Shown: one piece after another, positions 37,024 through 46,090 of the stretch
How positions within the stretch are numbered: the first letter of the stretch is position 1
Layout of the letters: every line of letters starts with the position of its first letter
NCBI GenBank assembly: GCA_036339295.1
Contig: JAYZBK010000007.1
Location: 1-53,006, forward strand
Length of the DNA: 53,006 bases
Reading direction: 5' to 3'
Source of the DNA: GCA-002862325 sp036339295
GTDB taxonomy: Bacteria; Planctomycetota; Phycisphaerae; Phycisphaerales; SM1A02
The notes under the pieces: model-generated
Database searches by the model: none
The model's input: only the letters and a program-made list of their open reading frames with translations
Told to the model about the DNA's origin: nothing
Translations under genes and position numbers: made by a program

Positions 37024-39786
37024 TCAATCGAGGGTGCGGAACTCGCTCGACTGGTAGATGGTCTGGCAGAGGGCGGCCCAGGCGAGGCGCTCGCCGTCGG
37101 GTGGGGTCGCCGCGGGGGTGGTGTCGCCTCGGTCGCGGCCGCGACGGCGTCGTTCGGCGGCCATTCTTCGACGTCGTTCCTGCGGGGTCTCCGCCTGGAC
37201 CCGGGTGTTCCGGTCCTCTCCGAGCGAATCCCCGATGTCCCGGAGGAAGTCCCGGCAGGCCCGGAACTCGTAGCCGCTTGGATCACGGCCGTAGGCGGAA
37301 CGGAAGAGGAACTCGATCCGATCCCGGAAGTCGTCGGAGTGCCGGAGGACGCGGCCGGCGAAGTCGTCGGCCATCGACTGGACCTGTTCCGCATTCATCA
37401 GGAAGAGGGCCTGGGTCGCGACGTTGGTCTCGTCCCGGTCCCCGGAGACGAACTCCGGCTCGGGGAAGTCGAACACCGAGAGCTCCTCCAGGATGGCGGT
37501 CCGGACGACCGGGAGGTAGACGCTCCGATGATCGGCGTAGTTCGCGAGGGTGGAGCCGAGCATGCGATCCGCGTTCTGGGTGGTGATGGTGCCTTCCAGC
37601 ACGCCGGCCGCCGACCCCACTGGCGGTTCGAGATCGAGACGGCCCGCCGTGGCCAGGAGGCTGTCCCGGATCGCCTCCGCCTGGAGTCGCCGGTGCGGCA
37701 TCACGCCATGGACGAGCACGTCCATCTCCCTCGCATCCATCGCGGTGGGAGGTCGGGTCGAGAGGCCGTAGGTCCGCGAGAGCACCATCTCGCGCAGGAG
37801 ATCCTTGGTCGACCAGTCGAGTTCGACGAGGCGGTGCGCAAGGTGGTCCAGGAGAGGCTGGTTCGTCGGCATCCGGCCGCTCAGGCCGAAGTTGTCGGGC
37901 GTGCTCACGATGCCGCGACCGAAGAGATGCAACCAGATCCGGTTCGCCCACACCCGTGCGGTGAGTGGGTGCTCGTCGTCCGTGATCCAGCCGGCGAGCT
38001 CGAGTCGGCCGCTGCCGTCGCCGATCGAGTCGACCTCGTCTTCCTCCATCAGGAGGCGGGGGAAGCCTCGTGGGACGATCTCCGCCGCCCCGTCGAGTTC
38101 GCCTCGCTCGAGGAGTGGAATGTCCCGGGGGTCGCCTTCCACCACGCCCATGCAGACGAAGTTCTCGATCGTCGGTCGTCCCTCGGCGTCGAATCGGGCC
38201 AGGAGCGTCTCCGCCGTCCGCTTCCGGTCCTCGGCCCGTCGGGCCCTCGCGATCACCTGCTGCTGGTCGGCAGTGAGCTGCCCACGGAGATTGCGGTTCC
38301 GGTTTCGCCCGCTCGAGCGAAGCTCGTCGCGAATCGCCGTCGCCGCGTCGATCTGCTGCTGGGACTGCCGGATGAGCCGCTCCGCCAACGCCCGGTTCTG
38401 GGGGGGGAGAGAGGCCCCGTCCGGAAGATCGGCTCCGGCGGGAAGCTCGATCAGGGCGGTGCCATGTCGATTCTGGCCACCTTCCACGCCCCCGAACCGC
38501 ACCTCCGACGAGGCGAAGATGCCGGCGAGGGCGTAGTAGTCGGTCTGGGGGATCGGATCGAACTTGTGATCGTGGCATCGGGCGCAGGCGACGGTCGTCG
38601 CGAGCAGCCCCTGCGTGGTGGCATCGATCTGTTCATCGATCACGTCGACGACGAACTGGTTGCGTCCCCGGGTGGCATGGCTCTTCGACCCGATGGCGAG
38701 GTACCCGGTAGCGATCAGGTTGGCCGCCTCCTCGGTCTCGGTGTTCGCCGGGAGGAGGTCGCCGGCCAGCTGCATCGTCACGAACCGGTCGTAGGGGATG
38801 TCGTCGTTGAAGGCGGAGATCACCCAGTCGCGATACCGCCACGCGTGTGGATACGAGACGTTCCGCTCCTTGCCGCTCGATTCCGCGTATCGGGCGACGT
38901 CCAGCCAGTGTCGGCCCCAGCGTTCCCCGAACGCCGAGGAGGCGAGCAGGCGATCGACCACGTCCGCTCGAGCCTGCGGCGACCGATCGGCGAGGAACGC
39001 GGTCCGGTCCTCGGGGGTGGGCGGCAGTCCGGTGAGATCGAAGGTGACCCGGCGGAGCCACGTCTCCTCCGCGGCATCGCCGGCGGGCTTGGCTCCTCGC
39101 CGCTCGAGGCCGGCGAGCACGAACCGGTCGAGGTCGCCTCGCGGCCATGCCTCGTCGGCGACGGCGGGGGCCTCGGTTCGTTCCACGACCTGGTAGGCCC
39201 AGTGCGCCTTGCCTCGGGCGATGTCCTCCTCGCTCCAGCGGAATTCGGTTCCCGGAGCGACGCCGTCGACCACGTGGCCGCGAGGTTCGGGCATCGGCGC
39301 CCCCATCTCGACCCAGCGTTCGAGCACGGCGATCTCGTCCCGGCCCAGCGCTCCTCGCGGCGGCATCTGGAGGAACGGATCGTCGTACCGGATCGCCTGG
39401 ATCAGGATGCTGGCGTCCGGATCGCCCGGAACGACTCCGGCGCCCGAATCACCGCCTCGCAGCATCGACACCCGGGTGTCGATGTTGAAGCCCGCCTGGA
39501 TCCTGCTGCCGTTGTTGCTGTGGCAACCGGAGCAGGCACCGATGAGCAGTGGCCGGACCTTGGACTCGAAGAAGTGGAGCTCCTCGTGCGAGAACTCCTC
39601 GGCCCCGTCCATCGCCATCATCGGATCCAGTTCGTCCCCGGACATGACGTCCCCGGACATCGAGTCCTGCAGGGCGGCAGCGGTCGCGACGCCAAGGAAC
39701 CCGGCCAACGCGAGGCCGAGCAGCCCGGATCCCGTGGGCAGCCCCGGGCGGTTGGCAGGATTCGTGGAATCGGTCATCGAGGACAT
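37024..39786 (-). CDS. PSCyt1 / DUF1549 (PSCyt2) / DUF1553 (PSD1) protein
   Basis: 920 residues, N-terminal hydrophobic signal (GLLGLALAGFLGVATAAALQ). Residues about 55-155 are the PSCyt1 cytochrome-like domain with heme motif GACSGCHSN and the usual MPPRGALGRDEIAVLERWVE end. DUF1549 spans about 215-430 (LDRFVLAGLERRG, RRVTFDLTGLPPTPEDRTAF, ERWGRHWLDVARYAESSG) with a second CxxCH in ACARCHDHKFDPIPQTDYYA. DUF1553 spans about 590-850 (LTARVWANRIWLHLFGRGIV, STPDNFGLSGRMPTNQPLLD). A Ser/Arg-rich C-terminus follows. The family is common in planctomycetes and is suspected to act in oxidative attack or binding of polysaccharides, which is unproven. It forms an operon with the DUF1501 gene. GGAG lies eight bases before the ATG at 39786. 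Confidence 0.93.
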   Translation of the reverse strand: MSSMTDSTNPANRPGLPTGSGLLGLALAGFLGVATAAALQDSMSGDVMSGDELDPMMAMDGAEEFSHEELHFFESKVRPLLIGACSGCHSNNGSRIQAGFNIDTRVSMLRGGDSGAGVVPGDPDASILIQAIRYDDPFLQMPPRGALGRDEIAVLERWVEMGAPMPEPRGHVVDGVAPGTEFRWSEEDIARGKAHWAYQVVERTEAPAVADEAWPRGDLDRFVLAGLERRGAKPAGDAAEETWLRRVTFDLTGLPPTPEDRTAFLADRSPQARADVVDRLLASSAFGERWGRHWLDVARYAESSGKERNVSYPHAWRYRDWVISAFNDDIPYDRFVTMQLAGDLLPANTETEEAANLIATGYLAIGSKSHATRGRNQFVVDVIDEQIDATTQGLLATTVACARCHDHKFDPIPQTDYYALAGIFASSEVRFGGVEGGQNRHGTALIELPAGADLPDGASLPPQNRALAERLIRQSQQQIDAATAIRDELRSSGRNRNRNLRGQLTADQQQVIARARRAEDRKRTAETLLARFDAEGRPTIENFVCMGVVEGDPRDIPLLERGELDGAAEIVPRGFPRLLMEEDEVDSIGDGSGRLELAGWITDDEHPLTARVWANRIWLHLFGRGIVSTPDNFGLSGRMPTNQPLLDHLAHRLVELDWSTKDLLREMVLSRTYGLSTRPPTAMDAREMDVLVHGVMPHRRLQAEAIRDSLLATAGRLDLEPPVGSAAGVLEGTITTQNADRMLGSTLANYADHRSVYLPVVRTAILEELSVFDFPEPEFVSGDRDETNVATQALFLMNAEQVQSMADDFAGRVLRHSDDFRDRIEFLFRSAYGRDPSGYEFRACRDFLRDIGDSLGEDRNTRVQAETPQERRRRMAAERRRRGRDRGDTTPAATPPDGERLAWAALCQTIYQSSEFRTLD

Positions 39787-39961
39787 GGACGGCTCCGGCG
39801 GACGGTCGACCCGAACATTCGTCGCTGGACCCGTGCCGGGGACAGGAAGCTGCCGGGTCCAAGTGACATCGGCCGATTGTCGCTTCCGGGACGTGGGAAG
39901 GCACCCCCGAATCCCGTGAAGTCCACGGAACGCTCCCTCCCCGACTCGCCGACGGATGGGG

Positions 39962-42220
39962 TCAGGGGCAGGGGCCCCAGGAGGCCAGGAGGAGGCCGAG
40001 ATCCCCGCCTCCGACCACGCCGTCGCCGTCCAGGTCGGCCGATCCGCCGGTCGAGGAGTTCCACGACGACAGGAGCAGTCCGAGGTCGCCTCCGTCGACC
40101 GCACCACTCCCGTCGAGGTCGGCCGGGCAGGGGGCGTCCCCGCAGGAGGTCACGAGCAGCCGGACGTCGTCCACCCCGGCTTCGACGACCGAGCCGTCAC
40201 CCAGGTCGCTGGCGATGAACCGGATCTGGGCCGTGGTCGCTTCCAGCGGGAGGTCGGGGAATTCGAAACGCCGTGTCGTCCACGCGGACGAATTGTCCGA
40301 GATGGTGGCGAGCTCGAACCACGATCCGTCGTTCCATCGCCCTTCGACCAGCATCTGGTCGGCATTCGGCGAGGCTCCGGTGTCGTTCGAGTACCAGATC
40401 GCGCATTCGATCGCGACGGTGCCGGAATCCGAGCCGACCGGCAGGGCGGGCGACACGAGCGTCGTTCGCCCGCCGTCGATGTCGTTCTCGCCGAGCGAAC
40501 CGCCTGGCGAACCCTGCCCGGTGACGAAGCAGATCGACCCGGGATCGGAGGCGTCGTCCTCCGGCTGTGCGTCGGTCCCGTTGGGGTCCACCCGCACCCA
40601 GATGCCGGTGGTCGCGTCGTCGGAAGGGAGTCCGAGCGTCCAACCGAGGTCGGCCTCCGCGTCGTCCTCGAAGAGGACTTCGGTGGCCACGACGTCGATC
40701 GCCCAGCCGCCGGCGACGTCGGCCGAGATCTCGAGAAGAACGCCGTCGATCGTCTCGATCTCGAAACGCAGGTCGAGCGTGCGACCGCACGAACCGGAGT
40801 CGAACGCCGCCCTCGAGACGCCGTCGGTCTCGGTGACCATCGGGTAGCGGGCGATCGAACCGTCGTCGACCACGAGCGTGGCGGTGGATGGATCGAGCTG
40901 GGAGAACGGCGCCTTGAAGCGAACGTCGATGAACACGTCGGAGAACGGGTCGATCGTCGCGGGGAGCGGGGTCGTGAACTCGACGCCCGCGGCCCCGAGC
41001 ACCTGCTCGCCCGTCCAGAGGAAGGACTCGAGGATCTCCTCCCCGCTGGGAACGATCTGTTCGGGAGGGAGGATGAAGCCGAACTCGCCGGTGTCCCGCA
41101 GTTCGTAGGTGAATCCGTACACGCCCGCATCGTCCCACGCCCAGTCCGGGCTGGTGCCGCTCGCGAGGTAGAGATCGTGGGCCGGCTGGGGATCGAAGAC
41201 CTTGCCGTTCACCGACTCGATGCTCGCGGCGATGCCTTCCCCGATGTCCCGGTGGATCTGGCCGGCCTCGCCGGCCGGTTCCGTGTTGTCGTAGCCGTAC
41301 GGCCAGAGCACGAGCTGGGAATAGCAGTGGACGTCGAAGAAGATCGCGATGTTCGGAAGGGACAGCACGTCGTCCCGGATCGCCCTGGTCTCCGGCTCGC
41401 TGAAGGGTTCCGGGCCTCGGAAAATGTCGCTCGACGGTGTTCCGCTCGAGCCGCTGCCGCCCCATCCCGCCGCGTAGTTCCGGTTCCAGTCGACGCCACG
41501 GGTCCCGTCGCTGTTGATGCTTCGCGTCTTTCGCCAGAGGCGGTCGACATCCCACGAGTGGTCGTAGCCGTCGGGGTTCGCGAGCGGGACGATCTCCCAG
41601 GCGATGCCGTCGACGAGTCCTCCGATCCGCGGGTCGACGTCGTATCGATTCACGAGGGCGTCGGCGAGGTAGGCGATCGTCGCGGGGCCGATCCATTCGC
41701 GAGCGTGCGCGCCGGTGTTGATGTAGAGGGCGGGCCGGCTCGCGGGATCGGAACCGCAGATCGTGTACGCGCGGATCGGCGTTCCCTCGAAGCTCTCGCC
41801 GATCACGCGGGTCGAGACGAGGTCGGGTCGGGCGTCCACGAGCGCGTCGTAGAACGCGATGATCTCGTCGCTCCGGCGATAGTCGTCGAAGAACGATCCG
41901 CCGGCGATGCCGCCTTCCGGCTGTTCCAGCCGCACGAGTTCCGCGTCGAGCACGTCCTGCACGTCGGGGACCAGCACCTTGAAGTCGATGTCCAGCGTCT
42001 CGAGTGTCTCGAGTCTCTCGTCGGGCAGCATGAAGTCGAGCGTTCCGACCCCCAGCGACTCCGACCAGAGCCGACCTCCGATCGCGAGCATCGTCCGCAT
42101 CTGTCGGATCGTCTCGATCTTCGTCCGGACGACCACGTGATCGTCGTATCGGACGCGATCCTCCGCCATGGCGGACGAGGCGGCGAGGGTCAGAAGGGCA
42201 CAACAGCCGAGGCGATGCAT
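39962..42220 (-). CDS. Secreted M14 zinc carboxypeptidase with dockerin-like repeats
   Basis: 752 residues, Sec signal MHRLGCCALLTLAASSAMA. The M14 catalytic domain spans about 100-390: INTGAHAREWIGPATIAYLA (HxxE zinc ligands), EIVPLANPDGYDHSWDVDRL, GVDWNRNYAAGWG (Arg/Asn for substrate carboxylate), IFFDVHCYSQ (third zinc His) and YGFTYELRDTGEFGF (catalytic Glu). Two beta-sandwich regions follow (about 400-680). Two dockerin-like repeats end the protein at about 695-752 (DLDGSGAVDGGDLGLLLSSW, DLDGDGVVGGGDLGLLLASW). It removes C-terminal amino acids from extracellular peptides. It lies upstream of the PSCyt gene on the same strand, but a 175-base gap suggests separate transcription. Confidence 0.92.
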   Translation of the reverse strand: MHRLGCCALLTLAASSAMAEDRVRYDDHVVVRTKIETIRQMRTMLAIGGRLWSESLGVGTLDFMLPDERLETLETLDIDFKVLVPDVQDVLDAELVRLEQPEGGIAGGSFFDDYRRSDEIIAFYDALVDARPDLVSTRVIGESFEGTPIRAYTICGSDPASRPALYINTGAHAREWIGPATIAYLADALVNRYDVDPRIGGLVDGIAWEIVPLANPDGYDHSWDVDRLWRKTRSINSDGTRGVDWNRNYAAGWGGSGSSGTPSSDIFRGPEPFSEPETRAIRDDVLSLPNIAIFFDVHCYSQLVLWPYGYDNTEPAGEAGQIHRDIGEGIAASIESVNGKVFDPQPAHDLYLASGTSPDWAWDDAGVYGFTYELRDTGEFGFILPPEQIVPSGEEILESFLWTGEQVLGAAGVEFTTPLPATIDPFSDVFIDVRFKAPFSQLDPSTATLVVDDGSIARYPMVTETDGVSRAAFDSGSCGRTLDLRFEIETIDGVLLEISADVAGGWAIDVVATEVLFEDDAEADLGWTLGLPSDDATTGIWVRVDPNGTDAQPEDDASDPGSICFVTGQGSPGGSLGENDIDGGRTTLVSPALPVGSDSGTVAIECAIWYSNDTGASPNADQMLVEGRWNDGSWFELATISDNSSAWTTRRFEFPDLPLEATTAQIRFIASDLGDGSVVEAGVDDVRLLVTSCGDAPCPADLDGSGAVDGGDLGLLLSSWNSSTGGSADLDGDGVVGGGDLGLLLASWGPCP

Positions 42221-42361
42221 GTCTGGGTTCCGGGAGGGGGGTCTGGACCTCTCTTGGATCCCCATCGAGGCCGAGGGGTTCCTCAAACTTCGTCCCGGAG
42301 GCCGATCATGTCGTTCGACCGCCCCCATCCGACGGGGTGCCCGAACCGGTCGGTGGGCCGA

Positions 42362-43216
42362 TCACTCGGTCGGGTCGAGCCATTCCGCCAGCTGGTCGAA
42401 GTCCTGCTGGGTCTCGGCGGTGACCGGGAGCTCGTTCTGCGTGAGGATCTGCGGCAGGTCGGGGTTGATGACCTGCACGATCTTGCTCGAGCCGTCGATG
42501 AAGCTGAGCGCGTACCGACCGTCCTCGGTCCAGAACGCCGGGACGTCCTTCCACTGAACGCCGCCGGTGTTGTTGAGGTCGACCACCCAGCCACCGCGGT
42601 TGAACGGTGAACCCGGATCCTCCTCGGGGATCGTGTAGAACGTGTTGCTCGGATTCCGGATCTTGCTGATCCGGTCGACCGTCGGGCCCCAGCTGGTGGC
42701 GGGATTGGAGGGGTTGTCGGGAAGGTCGCTGATGAAGCCGTTGAGGGCGTAGCTCCGGACTCGTCCCGACGGATCGAGCGGGGACCGGTACGTCTTCTCC
42801 TCGCCGATGTACTCCCAGAGCGCGCCGTCCCGCAAGGCCTGGAAGGTCTCCGGACCGGTGTTGCCGCCCTCGAGCCGGTTGCCGTTGTTCTCCTCGTCCG
42901 CACGCGGTCGGTAGCTCTTCACCCAGAAGAGGTCGCGGTTGATCGGTTCGGGCTGGCCGAACGGATACTCCTGGCTGTTCGGGCTCATGAACTTGCCCTT
43001 GTTGTCCTGGCTCCAGCTCACGAGCCCGACCTGCAACTGGTGCTGGTTGCTCATGCATTGGGTGAGCCTGGCCGATGCCTGGAATCGCGACACGCTCACG
43101 ATGATGAGCGCGATCAGGATGACGATGATCGCGATCACCACCAGCAGCTCCACGAGGGAGAATCCGCGGGACGAGAGGCGTGGCTGCCGGATCTGGTTCA
43201 AGCTCTGCATATCCAT
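42362..43216 (-). CDS. Prepilin-like protein with type IV methylation motif
   Basis: 284 residues. The N-terminus contains the prepilin cleavage and methylation site SSRGFSLVELLVVIAIIVIL (cut after Gly, Glu at +5), followed by a membrane helix and ASARLTQCMSNQHQLQVGLV. This is the planctomycete pseudopilin/DUF1559-like pattern. Further on are RSPLDPSGRVRSYALNGFIS, WGPTVDRISKIRNPSNTFYT and a C-terminal ALSFIDGSSKIVQV in place of the usual 'H...F.DGhv' end. Such proteins are exported by the type II/IV pilus machinery and many copies exist per planctomycete genome. The start ATG at 43216 is preferred over 43210 only because it is first; neither has a strong ribosome binding site. Confidence 0.85.
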   Translation of the reverse strand: MDMQSLNQIRQPRLSSRGFSLVELLVVIAIIVILIALIIVSVSRFQASARLTQCMSNQHQLQVGLVSWSQDNKGKFMSPNSQEYPFGQPEPINRDLFWVKSYRPRADEENNGNRLEGGNTGPETFQALRDGALWEYIGEEKTYRSPLDPSGRVRSYALNGFISDLPDNPSNPATSWGPTVDRISKIRNPSNTFYTIPEEDPGSPFNRGGWVVDLNNTGGVQWKDVPAFWTEDGRYALSFIDGSSKIVQVINPDLPQILTQNELPVTAETQQDFDQLAEWLDPTE

Positions 43217-43332
43217 GAGGATAGGGGTTCCAAGGGGCCGGGCCAAGTGATGGCTCGGGCCCGACTCCCGAATCTACGAGGCTCCGGAGGGAAGGATCCG
43301 GAATCCGGCGTTCTCGCGGCTGGAAGGCGGCC

Positions 43333-44034
43333 TCAGCCCATGCCGAGGATGTCCTCGGTCACGGTCGACAACCGGGCCCATGACTCGAGGAGGTGGATCT
43401 CGCCGCATCGACCGCTGGCGATCGCCAGGTCGCGCAGCCACCGTCGGAGCCACGCCGCCGGCGAGGCGGGGGCGAGCATGGTCCTGGGATCGATGGTCTC
43501 GTCGACCCCGGCGGTCATTTGCCGGAAATTCTCGCCGTCGAGCTGGCGGCCGCCTCGACTGGGATCGATGACCGTCAGTCTCCGGAGGCGGCGGTCTCGG
43601 ACACCCACGAGGAACTCCCCCGGCAGGTCGATGCCGAAGACGTCCAGGCCGACCCGTTCCGCCACCGCCCCGTAGGCGAGTGCGTTCGCCACGGGGAGCC
43701 CGGGGACGCCGCCGAGCACCAGTTCGAGATCCATGGCGTCCGGATGGAACGTCCTCTCCTCGGAGGATCCGAAGCCGTTCTCGACGAAGAGCACGTCGTC
43801 GAGATGGGCGAGCAATCCATCGATGCTCCGGGCGGCATCGATGTTCCCCCGACCGGCGAGGTGTGGCACGCGGCTCCGGACGTGTCGAGCAAGACTCTCG
43901 ATCTTGGCCTGCGAGGAGCTGGGATCGATCTCCGGCCGTCGGTGCGCACTCAGGGCGAGCACCGAGTCGACGAGGTCTCGATACCGATCGAGTTCGGTGA
44001 GCGAGGCGCAGTATCTGGACGTCCAGTCGATCAT
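43333..44034 (-). CDS. SirB1-like transglutaminase-fold protein
   Basis: 233 residues from an ATG at 44034 with GGAG six bases upstream; in-frame ATGs at 44058 and 44088 lack one. The region GVPGLPVANALAYGAVAERV followed by LDVFGIDLPGEFLVGVRD and LTVIDPSRGGRQLDGENFRQ matches the SirB1/transglutaminase-like core ('LGlpv.gv.lPGHFl.r...iDpf.gG'). The catalytic Cys of transglutaminase-like enzymes is missing (the site falls in PVANALAY) and the His of PGHF is Glu (PGEF). It is probably non-enzymatic. It is divergent from the metal ATPase gene, so a shared promoter region of about 100 bases lies between. Confidence 0.65.
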   Translation of the reverse strand: MIDWTSRYCASLTELDRYRDLVDSVLALSAHRRPEIDPSSSQAKIESLARHVRSRVPHLAGRGNIDAARSIDGLLAHLDDVLFVENGFGSSEERTFHPDAMDLELVLGGVPGLPVANALAYGAVAERVGLDVFGIDLPGEFLVGVRDRRLRRLTVIDPSRGGRQLDGENFRQMTAGVDETIDPRTMLAPASPAAWLRRWLRDLAIASGRCGEIHLLESWARLSTVTEDILGMG

Positions 44035-44137
44035 CAGGGCTCCGGGTACGTCCCTCATCGGCCGTTTCGAGGGATTGACCGCAGTCATCCGGCCGTTGCC
44101 ACCCAGACATGGCGGTCCGTGACCGCATGCCCTCCGG

Positions 44138-46090
44138 ATGGTCATGCCCAGCCCAGACGCTGCATCCGGGAACGCCTTCGCACCAGGGTGGAGGGCCGTC
44201 CTCGGTCGTCACCAGGTGGCGACCGTCGTCAGCGGCGGCCTGCTGCTCGCCGGATTCCTCACCGGACTGCCGGGGCTCGATCGCGTGGGCGCCGGTCTCT
44301 ATCTCCTCGCCATGGCCGTCGCCGCCGGCGACGTGGTCGTGGAGACCGGTCGGCAACTCATCCGCGGTCGACTGGGGGTGGACCTGCTCATGCTGATGGC
44401 AGCGGCGGGCGCGGTCTGGCTCGGCGGATTCGGCGAGGCGGCGGTCCTGCTCTTCCTGTTCTCCCTCGGTCACGCCCTCGAGGACCTCGCGATGCGACGG
44501 GCCCGCTCCGCGATCGAGGCACTCGGTTCCTACGCCCCCGAGACCGCGCGACGCCTCCGGGAGGATGGTGGCGAGGAGATCGTCCCGGTCGGGCGGATCG
44601 AGCGGGGTGACCTCCTCCGCGTGCTCGCGACGGAGCGGATCCCGATCGACGGGACGATCGAGGTCGGCGAGAGCGCCATCGACCAGAGCCCGGTCACCGG
44701 GGAGAGCGTTCCCGTCGGCGTGTCGCCCGGTGCGGAGGTCTTCGCGGGAACGCTCAACGTCGACGGGACGATCGACCTGCGGGCGACCCGACTCGCCGGC
44801 GACACCCTGATGGCTCGCATGGTGAAGCTCGTCGAGGAGGCGGAGGATCGTCGCGGTCCCACGCAGCGGACCGCCGATCGCTTCACCGGGATCTACGTAC
44901 CCCTCGTGATCGTCGCGGTCGCCCTGCTCATCCTCCTGCCGCATCAGGTCGGAGGCGAGGCCTGGGAGATCTCGCTCACCCGTGGCCTCACCGTGCTGGT
45001 GGGGGCATCGCCCTGCGCCCTCGCGATCTCCACGCCGGCCGCCGTGGTGGCCGGCATCGCCCGGACCGCCCGGGGGGGCGTGCTCGTGAAGGGGGGCGAG
45101 GCGATCGAGGCCCTCGGCCGCGTTCGATCCATCGCCTTCGACAAGACGGGCACGCTGACGGAGGGTCGGCCGGTGGTTCGTGAGACCCACGTCCTGCCCG
45201 GCGTCTCGGAGACGGATCTCCTCGGGCGGGCGGCCGCGATCGAGCGGCAGAGCACGCATCCCCTCGCGGTCGCGATCGTCGAGGCCGCGGCCGGTCGTTC
45301 GACGCTCGACGGAGCGGACGCGACGGAGGTCGAGGTCGTCCCCGGTCGGGGGCAGGTCGGGCTGGTCGGCGATCGCCGGGTGCTGGTCGGTGGACGGCGG
45401 TTGTTGATGGAATCCTCGATCTCGATCGACCGCGACCTCGAGACGGCGGCGGACCGGATGTCCGACGACGGCCTCACCGTGGTCTGGGTGGCCGAAGGCG
45501 AGATGGCGGTGGGGGTGCTGGGCCTCGCGGACGTGGAACGGAGCTCGTCTCGTCCGGTCGTGGAACGACTGCACGCGATGGGCATCGCGCCGCTTCTCAT
45601 GCTGACGGGCGACCGGAGCGGCCCCGCCGAGGTGATCGCCTCGAGGGTCGGGATCGACCGGGTCCACGCCGACCTGCTCCCCGAGGACAAGATCGACCTG
45701 GTGCGGGAACTCGTGGCCGATGGCTCCGGTGTCGCCATGGTCGGCGATGGGGTCAACGATGCGCCGGCCATGGCCGCGTCGAGCGTCGGGATCGCGATGG
45801 GCGGATCCGGGACCGACGTGGCCCTCGAGGCCGCGGACGTCGCGTTGATGGCCGACGACCTGACTCGACTGCCCTTCGCGATCTCGACGGCGCGTCGGAC
45901 GAGGACGATCATCACCCAGAACGTCCTCGGGTCGATGGGCATGGTCGTGCTGCTGATCCTGCTTGGGTCGATCGGGGCCATCTCCCTCCCCGTCGCGGTC
46001 GTGCTGCACGAGGGAAGCACGGTCGCCGTCGTCCTCAACGCCCTTCGTCTCCTCGGGAGCGACGACCTTCCTGCGGAGGTTCGACCATGA
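44138..46090 (+). CDS. Heavy-metal translocating P-type ATPase (P1B-4-like)
   Basis: 650 residues without an N-terminal metal-binding domain. In order: phosphatase motif SPVTGESVPVGV, the membrane metal site G-A-S291-P-C293-A-L, phosphorylation site D335 (AFDKTGTLTEGRPVV), the HP motif in RQSTHPLAVAIVEAA, and AMVGDGVNDAPAMAASSVGI. The last helix carries LPVAVVLHEGSTVAVVLNAL; SPC plus HEG[ST] is the signature of P1B-4 pumps (Co, Fe, Zn and others) rather than Cu or Zn/Cd types. It exports a transition metal from the cytoplasm. The stop overlaps the next gene's ATG (ATGA), starting a coupled operon with an ABC importer and dinB. Confidence 0.92.
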   Translation: MVMPSPDAASGNAFAPGWRAVLGRHQVATVVSGGLLLAGFLTGLPGLDRVGAGLYLLAMAVAAGDVVVETGRQLIRGRLGVDLLMLMAAAGAVWLGGFGEAAVLLFLFSLGHALEDLAMRRARSAIEALGSYAPETARRLREDGGEEIVPVGRIERGDLLRVLATERIPIDGTIEVGESAIDQSPVTGESVPVGVSPGAEVFAGTLNVDGTIDLRATRLAGDTLMARMVKLVEEAEDRRGPTQRTADRFTGIYVPLVIVAVALLILLPHQVGGEAWEISLTRGLTVLVGASPCALAISTPAAVVAGIARTARGGVLVKGGEAIEALGRVRSIAFDKTGTLTEGRPVVRETHVLPGVSETDLLGRAAAIERQSTHPLAVAIVEAAAGRSTLDGADATEVEVVPGRGQVGLVGDRRVLVGGRRLLMESSISIDRDLETAADRMSDDGLTVVWVAEGEMAVGVLGLADVERSSSRPVVERLHAMGIAPLLMLTGDRSGPAEVIASRVGIDRVHADLLPEDKIDLVRELVADGSGVAMVGDGVNDAPAMAASSVGIAMGGSGTDVALEAADVALMADDLTRLPFAISTARRTRTIITQNVLGSMGMVVLLILLGSIGAISLPVAVVLHEGSTVAVVLNALRLLGSDDLPAEVRP

